A stretch of DNA of 18,692 nt from JAWXUE01 sp044432925 (GTDB lineage Bacteria; Bacillota_I; Bacilli_A; Acholeplasmatales; Anaeroplasmataceae): NCBI GenBank assembly GCA_044432925.1, contig JAWXUE010000027.1, positions 1 through 18,692 on the forward strand, written 5' to 3'. Positions 14,438-18,692 of the stretch are shown in pieces. The notes below the pieces were generated by a model, which saw only the letters and a program-made list of their open reading frames with translations, was not told where the DNA came from and made no database searches. Made by a program: the position numbers and the translations under genes. Each line of letters starts with the position of its first letter. Position 1 is the first letter of the stretch.

Positions 14438-14478
14438 CCTAAAATAAATACTGCTATAGTTAATAATTTATATTTCAT
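14438..14478 (-). CDS. 5' fragment of an exported or membrane protein (cut by gap)
   Basis: Only 13 full codons remain: MKYKLLTIAVFIL, then a partial glycine-like codon. This is a basic then hydrophobic start typical of a signal peptide, lipoprotein leader or first membrane helix. ATG at 14478 follows SD AGGTGAGAAA, so it is a genuine gene start distinct from rdgB. In Bacillus the genes before rdgB (ysnA) are gerM, a spore lipoprotein, and rph. A GerM-like lipoprotein would suit the position and leader, but this is inference from synteny only. Confidence 0.65.
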
Positions 14479-14518
14479 TTTCTCACCTATTAAATATATG
14501 TATATAATAAATTTAATA

Positions 14519-14527
14519 TGATATAAT
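14519..14527 (+). promoter_or_regulatory. Putative extended -10 of the CPBP protease gene
   Basis: TGATATAAT (TGn plus perfect TATAAT, 14522-14527) lies 18 bases before the TTG start. No good -35 is present. The predicted start falls at the SD GAGGTG (14533-14538), so the leader is very short. Confidence 0.45.
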
Positions 14528-14545
14528 TAGTCGAGGTGATTAATT

Positions 14546-15382
14546 TTGTTTACAAGTAATTTAAATGATAAAAAACGATATTTAAATGGTTTAATAAGTT
14601 ATATAATAATATTCTTTTTTGTTAATATAATTGTTTCACAATTAATTCAAACATCTTTTATTTCATATTATAATTTAGATATAGATATATTTAAAGAAAT
14701 TATATCTTCTACTGATTACTCTTACTATTTATCAGATATATTTTTAGATACACAATATTATTACACTACTACTATTATTCTAAAGATGTCTTCTATTATT
14801 AATTTAATAACATATATAATTTTATTAATAACTTTTATTTTTATTTATTTAAAAGATTTTAAAAATGATTTTGATGTATTTACTCAAATAGATGTTGTAG
14901 AAAATAAATCTTCTAATTTCATTAAGACTTGTGGTAAATGGCTTTTAATATATTATTTCTTTAATTATCTAATAGGAGTTGTAACTTTAATATTAAACAA
15001 TCTATTTAAGATTGATAGTTCTCAAAATCAAATAATTATAGAGTTAGCACTAAAATACTCAGCAATACCTATGATTATATCAGCTGGATTAATAGGACCT
15101 TTAGTTGAAGAATTAATATTTAGAAAAAGTATATTTGGATTATTTGAAAATAAAAAAATAGCACTTGTAGTAAGTACTATCTCTTTTTCAGTGATTCATA
15201 TTTTATCATCTATTGGAATGGGTTATAACTTAATACAACTATTAGTTATGCTAATCCCTTATGTAAGCGCTGGGGCGTTATTTGGTTTTATATATATTAA
15301 AACAAACTATAATATTTATTACGTTACTTTAATACATATGTTTTCTAATTTATTAGCTATAATACTTTTGCTACTTTCTTAA
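14546..15382 (+). CDS. CPBP-family intramembrane metalloprotease
   Basis: A 278-residue integral membrane protein of the CPBP/Abi (Rce1-like) family. Members act as prenyl-protein-type or self-immunity proteases, and some protect against bacteriocins. Hydrophobic segments occur at about 15-35, 82-102, 132-152, 172-187, 205-222, 228-250 and 258-277. The three motifs are intact: E188-E189 with R193 in LVEELIFRKSIFG, FSVIH with H218, and H264-N268 in TLIHMFSNLL, so it is probably active. The start is TTG at 14546, 7 bases after GAGGTG; no nearer ATG fits. It stands alone on the plus strand, diverging from the truncated exported-protein gene and overlapping the ankyrin gene tail-to-tail by 26 bases. 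Confidence 0.9.
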   Translation: MFTSNLNDKKRYLNGLISYIIIFFFVNIIVSQLIQTSFISYYNLDIDIFKEIISSTDYSYYLSDIFLDTQYYYTTTIILKMSSIINLITYIILLITFIFIYLKDFKNDFDVFTQIDVVENKSSNFIKTCGKWLLIYYFFNYLIGVVTLILNNLFKIDSSQNQIIIELALKYSAIPMIISAGLIGPLVEELIFRKSIFGLFENKKIALVVSTISFSVIHILSSIGMGYNLIQLLVMLIPYVSAGALFGFIYIKTNYNIYYVTLIHMFSNLLAIILLLLS

Positions 15383-16286
15383 TATTTTCTTTATCATTAT
15401 AAAAATTTAAGTAATCTATTAAAGACAATGAAAAATTGTCTTTTTTATTTAATATTATTTTACTAATAGGTAAATTAATTTCATTGTTTGATAAATAATT
15501 GTATATTATTTTATTATTAGATTTATAATTGATATATTCTAAAGAGTACTTATAATTATCAATTAAATCTTCAATTTTATAACAATTCAATTTAACTATC
15601 TCAAATAACGTCTCACCATATCTATTAGTTATATCTAAGCAAGGCATAAATTCTAATAAAAAACGAATGACATCTCTAGAAGAATACTTAACTGCATAAA
15701 AAAATAAAGTTTCTTTATTTAAATTTTTTTGATTAATTAAATATCTATTACAGTATTCTTTTAATAAAGTTAAATTGTTGTATTTAACTGCATAAAATAA
15801 AGCTGTTTCATTTTGATAATTCATTATATTTAAATTATTATTAATAAACTTATCAATATTATTATATTTAAATTTTATTGCAATAAATAAAGCATCTTCT
15901 TTTTTATTATTTCTAATAGATAAATCACTATGTATGGTTAATAAATCTACAATAGCAACATTATTAGTTTTAATAGCATAAAACAATGGTATATTACCAT
16001 ATTCGTCAGTAACATTAACATCACATCCACTTTTAATTAAAAGTTTTAAAATACCTAAATTACCTTTTATAGCAGCATCAAAGATAGGTGTTTGTTGTTT
16101 AATATCTTTTAAATTTAAATTAATGTAATTATCTACTAATAAATTTATACAATCAATAGCTTTAAACTCAACAGAGTAATGTAATAAACTTTTAGAATTA
16201 CTATTTATAATATTAATATCTCCAAATTGTAAATACTTTTTTAATTCAAATAAGTTATTTCTTTTTACATGTTCAAAAATTTCCAT
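15357..16286 (-). CDS. Ankyrin-repeat protein
   Basis: A 309-residue predicted soluble protein made largely of divergent ankyrin repeats. About seven are visible: near 30-63, 64-97 (TPIFDAAIKGNLGILKLLI), 98-130 (IPLFYAIKTNNVAIVDLL), 131-160, 161-192 (TALFYAVKYNNLTLLKEY), 193-225 and 226-257. A capping C-terminal region follows (about 260-309). There is no signal peptide, membrane segment or enzymatic domain, so a protein-binding role is inferred; the partner is unknown. ATG at 16286 has SD AAGAGGT. It lies downstream of HU beyond that gene's terminator, with no room for an ordinary promoter, so it may rely on read-through. Its last codons overlap the CPBP gene on the other strand. Confidence 0.85.
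   Translation of the reverse strand: MEIFEHVKRNNLFELKKYLQFGDINIINSNSKSLLHYSVEFKAIDCINLLVDNYINLNLKDIKQQTPIFDAAIKGNLGILKLLIKSGCDVNVTDEYGNIPLFYAIKTNNVAIVDLLTIHSDLSIRNNKKEDALFIAIKFKYNNIDKFINNNLNIMNYQNETALFYAVKYNNLTLLKEYCNRYLINQKNLNKETLFFYAVKYSSRDVIRFLLEFMPCLDITNRYGETLFEIVKLNCYKIEDLIDNYKYSLEYINYKSNNKIIYNYLSNNEINLPISKIILNKKDNFSLSLIDYLNFYNDKENIKKVAKVL
15421..15446 (+). terminator. Terminator of the CPBP gene, inside the ankyrin CDS
   Basis: Arms AAAGACAAT (15421-15429) and ATTGTCTTT (15435-15443) with loop GAAAA are followed on the plus strand by TTTTTTATTT. It lies 38 bases after the CPBP stop but within the 3' part of the opposite-strand ankyrin gene, where it encodes KKDNFSLSL. Confidence 0.75.
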
Positions 16287-16304
16287 AAATATACCTCTTA
16301 AATA

Positions 16305-16340
16305 AAATAACTACAAATAAATTAATATTTGTAGTTATTT
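16305..16340 (-). terminator. Terminator of HU (hairpin symmetric)
   Basis: A perfect 15-bp stem, AAATAACTACAAATA (16305-16319) with 16326-16340, has loop AATTAA. On the minus strand TTATTTTATTT follows. It begins 5 bases after the HU stop. The stem is long but A+T-rich, so read-through into the ankyrin gene is possible. Confidence 0.85.
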
Positions 16341-16345
16341 ATAAA

Positions 16346-16618
16346 TTATCTTACGTTATCTTTTAAAGATTTTCCTGCTTTGAAAGCTGGAGTTTTTAAC
16401 TCAGGAATTTGGATGATTTCACCAGTTCTAGGGTTTCTACCATCTCTTGCTAATCTAGTTCTTACTTCGAAAGTACCAAATCCAGAAATAACAACTTTTT
16501 CATCTTTTGATAAAGTTTCTTGGATAGTATCTAAGAAAGTATCGATTACTTCTTCAGTTTGTAATCTAGTCATATCTAATTTATCAGATACAATTGAAAC
16601 TAATTCATTTTTATTCAT
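16346..16618 (-). CDS. hup: HU-family nucleoid protein
   Basis: Histone-like DNA-binding protein HU, a homodimer that bends and compacts DNA. It has 90 residues, the normal length, with the helical dimerisation part (MNKNELVSIVSDKLDMTRLQ), VVISGFGTFEVRTR and the DNA-binding arm GRNPRTGEIIQIPELKTPAFKAGKSLKD. ATG at 16618 has a strong SD GGGAGGAA. Its codons are more restricted than in neighbouring genes, as expected for a highly expressed protein. It is transcribed alone from a near-consensus promoter and ends at a strong hairpin. In B. subtilis the homologue hbs is close to spoIVA, and here too only the antiporter gene lies between HU and spoIVA. Confidence 0.97.
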   Translation of the reverse strand: MNKNELVSIVSDKLDMTRLQTEEVIDTFLDTIQETLSKDEKVVISGFGTFEVRTRLARDGRNPRTGEIIQIPELKTPAFKAGKSLKDNVR

Positions 16619-16657
16619 ATAATATTTCCTCCCAGGTTCTTACCTAATTTCTATTAT

Positions 16658-16686
16658 ATTATATCAACGTTTTCGACATTTTTCAA
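16658..16686 (-). promoter_or_regulatory. Strong sigma-A promoter of HU
   Basis: On the minus strand TTGAAA (16681-16686) and an extended -10 TGATATAAT (TATAAT at 16658-16663) are separated by exactly 17 bases. This is the closest-to-consensus promoter in the window. The spacer contains a Spo0A box. Confidence 0.85.
16672..16678 (-). promoter_or_regulatory. Perfect Spo0A box in the HU promoter spacer
   Basis: TTCGACA on the plus strand reads TGTCGAA on the transcribed direction, identical to the consensus 0A box. It lies between -35 and -10 of the HU promoter, where binding of phosphorylated Spo0A would be expected to block RNA polymerase. Confidence 0.55.
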
Positions 16687-16730
16687 TGTTTTTTTATATA
16701 TTTTTTATTTTTACTATTTTTGTTAGAAAA

Positions 16731-17861
16731 TCATTGTAATAATTTCTTATTTTGAGTATCTAATAAAATCGCACCTAATGGCGCCGTTATTAAGATAGAA
16801 AGCACAGCAACAGATAAAATAACAGGTCCACAAGAAAGGTTGTTCTCTAATGCAATTGCTCCTATAGATGCTTGAACTGTTGCTTTTGGTAAATAACTTA
16901 TAATACAAAATAAAGTTTCTTTTTTTGATGTATTAGTTTTAATTAAACAACAAAATACTCCTAATGATCTAAAGAATAAAATGATAATAATTAATACTAC
17001 TGAAGGTAGTCCGTAAGATAAAGCAACATTGAAATCTACTGCTGCACCAACTAAAACAAACAATATAATTTCAAACACAATCCATAATTTATTATAATTA
17101 TTTTTTATATTATTAATTTCTATATTACTAATTAAAAAAGTTCCTATTAAAATAATAGAGATTAAAGAGTTGTAATAAATGACCTCTTCTAATAAAGTTA
17201 GAAGTATTGAGGTTATTAATGTTATACCTACTACTACAATACTATGAACTTTTACTTTACTAAATAATACTTTAAACAAGAAACCAATTATAACGCCTAT
17301 TACTACACCTAAAACAATAGACACAGGTATTTCTACTACATTAATACCTCCTGAGGTAAAAGCCCCTAAAACTGAATAAAATATTATCATTACAAATATA
17401 TCATCTAAAGATGAACCTACTAACATTAAGTTAGGTTTATTACTTTCATATTGTTCTTTATATTTTATCATTCTAGGTACTATTATAGCTGGTGATACAG
17501 CTGCAAGTACACTCCCTAACAATAAAGCTTCTAAATAATTTATCGGTAATAATAATGGTGCAAATATAGTTGTTGCAATTATTTCAAATAAAGCAGGAAT
17601 AAAACACATAAGTATAGCCGGTCTACCTATTTGTTTTATTTGTTTAAAATTAACAGATAAACCTGCTCTAGTTAATATTATTATTAAAGCTATTTTTCTT
17701 AAATAACTAGATATATCTAAAAATGATTCACTTAATATACTGAAGTATCCTAATACTCCACCTATTAAAATCATTCCTATAATTTTTGGTAACTTAATTT
17801 TAGAGAATAATAATCCTGCTAAATACCCTAAAACTAAAACTAATATAAAACTGTATATCAA
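16731..17861 (-). CDS. Cation:proton antiporter (Na+/H+ exchanger family)
   Basis: Monovalent cation/proton antiporter of the CPA (Na_H_Exchanger) superfamily in the cytoplasmic membrane, for pH or Na+/K+ homeostasis; the ion is not determinable. It has about 376 residues and some 11-12 hydrophobic segments. Features are LPKIIGMILIGGVLGY near the start, ILTRAGLSVNF, the unwound-helix type SVLAAVSPAIIVPRM and the SSLDDIFVMIIF helix carrying the likely ion-binding Asp pair at about 153-154. There is no C-terminal RCK/TrkA domain. A GTG at 17870 directly abuts the SD; TTG at 17861 is 8 bases behind AGGATGTGAT (one mismatch to the full anti-SD) and is preferred. No terminator separates it from HU. 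Confidence 0.88.
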   Translation of the reverse strand: MIYSFILVLVLGYLAGLLFSKIKLPKIIGMILIGGVLGYFSILSESFLDISSYLRKIALIIILTRAGLSVNFKQIKQIGRPAILMCFIPALFEIIATTIFAPLLLPINYLEALLLGSVLAAVSPAIIVPRMIKYKEQYESNKPNLMLVGSSLDDIFVMIIFYSVLGAFTSGGINVVEIPVSIVLGVVIGVIIGFLFKVLFSKVKVHSIVVVGITLITSILLTLLEEVIYYNSLISIILIGTFLISNIEINNIKNNYNKLWIVFEIILFVLVGAAVDFNVALSYGLPSVVLIIIILFFRSLGVFCCLIKTNTSKKETLFCIISYLPKATVQASIGAIALENNLSCGPVILSVAVLSILITAPLGAILLDTQNKKLLQ

Positions 17862-17883
17862 GATTATCACATCCTTTTATATC

Positions 17884-17912
17884 ATTATAACACATAATAT
17901 ATTTAAATTAAA
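17884..17912 (-). promoter_or_regulatory. Promoter of the antiporter gene
   Basis: On the minus strand TGTTATAAT gives an extended -10 (TATAAT at 17884-17889). A weak -35 (TTTAAT, about 17907-17912) is 17 bases upstream. It lies between the spoIVA terminator and the antiporter SD. Confidence 0.55.
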
Positions 17913-17940
17913 GAATGGCTTAACTAAGAGAAAAAACAAA

Positions 17941-17962
17941 AAAGAATAGTTTCCTATTCTTT
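17941..17962 (-). terminator. Terminator of spoIVA
   Basis: Arms AAAGAATAG (17941-17949) and CTATTCTTT (17954-17962) with loop TTTC are followed on the minus strand by TTTGTTTTTTCTC. It starts 8 bases past the spoIVA stop. Confidence 0.85.
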
Positions 17963-17970
17963 AGTTATTA

Positions 17971-18692
17971 TTATAAAATTATTGCAATTAACCCTGTTGT
18001 TTTTGTATTAACAATTCTAGTTAATGTATCTTGTAATTTCACTTTAGCATTTTCTGGTATCATATGAATTTTAGTTTTAATTCCATCATTAACAACCTCA
18101 GATAATTTTCTTCCGAAGATTTCTTTATCCCATACTTCTGTTAATTCATCATTACCTGCTAGAAGATTATCAATTAAAGATTTAGATTGTTCTTCACTAC
18201 CTATTATAGGTTCGAATGTTGATTCAACATCTACTTTAATTAAATGAATACTTGGTGCTACTGCTTTTAATTTAACTCCAAATCTTCCTGATTGTTTGAT
18301 CACCTCAGGTTTAAGTAATTTCATTTGTCTAACAGAAGGTAAACTTATTCCGTAACCTGTTTCATTAACACTTTTTAATGCATCTCCTATTTGAGCAAAA
18401 TCTTGTTTTAAATTTGAATACTCAGCAAGTATAGAAATTAAATCACCTTTTGTTTCTAATGGTTTACCGATTAAAGATAAAATAATATCATCATAATAAT
18501 TGTCATCTAACGTTAATTCAATTGATGCTGATGAAGTAGATGCATCTTCTAAAATAATATCTACAGATTTAAATAGTAATGATGCTTGTAGTGCTTCTTT
18601 TATTTTTTTAACATCTTTAAATTTTTTATAATCACATGTTTGTTCATCAATAGCACTCATTACTCTTGTTTTAATTTCATTATCTTCACTTA
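17971..18692 (-). CDS. spoIVA: SpoIVA, spore-coat basement-layer ATPase (5' end beyond window)
   Basis: Mother-cell morphogenetic protein that polymerises on the forespore surface, anchored by SpoVM, as the foundation of the spore coat. About 240 C-terminal residues are visible. The frame is open to base 18692 (SEDNEIKTRVMSAIDEQ precedes and includes the Met at 18660), so that Met is not the start. The missing N-terminal part carries the Walker-type ATPase. Conserved middle and C-terminal segments include YSNLKQDFAQIGDALKSVNE, GYGISLPSVRQMKLLKPEV, KQSGRFGVKLKAVAPSIHLI, GSEEQSK, the amphipathic MIPENAKVKLQDTLTRIVN and the hydrophobic end TGLIAIIL, matching the B. subtilis type end. It is transcribed alone and ends at a strong terminator; sigma-E control is expected but its promoter is outside. 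Confidence 0.96.
   Translation of the reverse strand, partial: SEDNEIKTRVMSAIDEQTCDYKKFKDVKKIKEALQASLLFKSVDIILEDASTSSASIELTLDDNYYDDIILSLIGKPLETKGDLISILAEYSNLKQDFAQIGDALKSVNETGYGISLPSVRQMKLLKPEVIKQSGRFGVKLKAVAPSIHLIKVDVESTFEPIIGSEEQSKSLIDNLLAGNDELTEVWDKEIFGRKLSEVVNDGIKTKIHMIPENAKVKLQDTLTRIVNTKTTGLIAIIL

Noticed and set aside
13798..14478. Single 226-residue protein spanning the N-run
   Set aside because: The N-run is a placeholder of unknown length, and the two flanks carry separate gene starts or contents. Annotated as a truncated rdgB and a separate 5' fragment.
17861..17870. GTG start for the antiporter at 17870
   Set aside because: It abuts the SD (AAAGGAT followed by GTG), leaving no spacing; TTG at 17861 has the normal spacing.
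1..18692. Alternative genetic code (TGA = Trp), suggested by the extreme A+T content
   Set aside because: Trp is encoded by TGG throughout, no conserved domain has an in-frame TGA, and the phosphoesterase gene ends in TGA exactly at its expected C-terminus.
1..18692. tRNA, rRNA, riboswitch, CRISPR array, insertion sequence or prophage
   Set aside because: I saw no cloverleaf, regularly spaced repeats, transposase or integrase motifs, or structured leader; all gene-free stretches are under 300 bases and are accounted for by promoters and terminators.

Overview
This is an 18.7-kb, very A+T-rich piece of a Gram-positive, endospore-forming bacterium (Bacillota) that uses the standard bacterial code: Trp is TGG throughout and at least one gene ends in TGA. 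Four sporulation genes (spo0A, spoIVB, spoIIIAH, spoIVA) are embedded in housekeeping genes. The low GC, compact genes and Listeria-Bacteroides/BspA repeats suggest a gut-type Erysipelotrichia- or Mollicutes-related lineage, but I cannot place it below the phylum. A run of exactly 100 N marks a scaffold join, so the source is a draft or metagenome assembly.

Layout. Bases 1-1886 (minus): spo0A (runs off the left edge) preceded by spoIVB, the classic Bacillota pair. The interval between them holds the spoIVB terminator, three Spo0A boxes and a vegetative-type promoter. Bases 2002-3413 (plus): a HAD phosphatase and an unknown acidic protein in one short operon. Bases 3420-5327 (minus): an Spx/ArsC-family thioredoxin-fold protein and a membrane-anchored surface protein with two InlB B-repeats plus BspA-type leucine-rich repeats. 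Bases 5352-9800 (minus): a tight operon nusB-xseA-xseB-dxs-tlyA with its own promoter and terminator. Bases 9830-14337 (minus): rdgB, a YfcE-type phosphoesterase, a 1005-residue TPR/GAF/PAS protein with degenerate GGDEF and EAL domains, and spoIIIAH. Bases 14338-14437 are the gap, followed by the first codons of another exported protein. Bases 14546-15382 (plus): a CPBP membrane protease. Bases 15357-18692 (minus): ankyrin-repeat protein, HU, a cation/proton antiporter and spoIVA (5' end off the right edge).

How it fits together. The nusB...tlyA...spoIVB-spo0A order is the conserved Bacillota block, but accBC, folD, ispA, argR and recN are absent from their usual places; the argR-recN position is taken by four accessory genes. 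SpoIIIAH sits in front of nusB as usual, yet instead of spoIIIAA-AG its upstream neighbours are a gerM-rph-rdgB-ysnB-like segment and the degenerate GGDEF-EAL protein. Spo0A probably controls its own promoter and, more unexpectedly, may control HU: a perfect 0A box lies between the -35 and -10 of the HU promoter. The window is mostly core genome; the least conventional item is the TPR-GAF-PAS-GGDEF-EAL pseudo-enzyme coupled to spoIIIAH.
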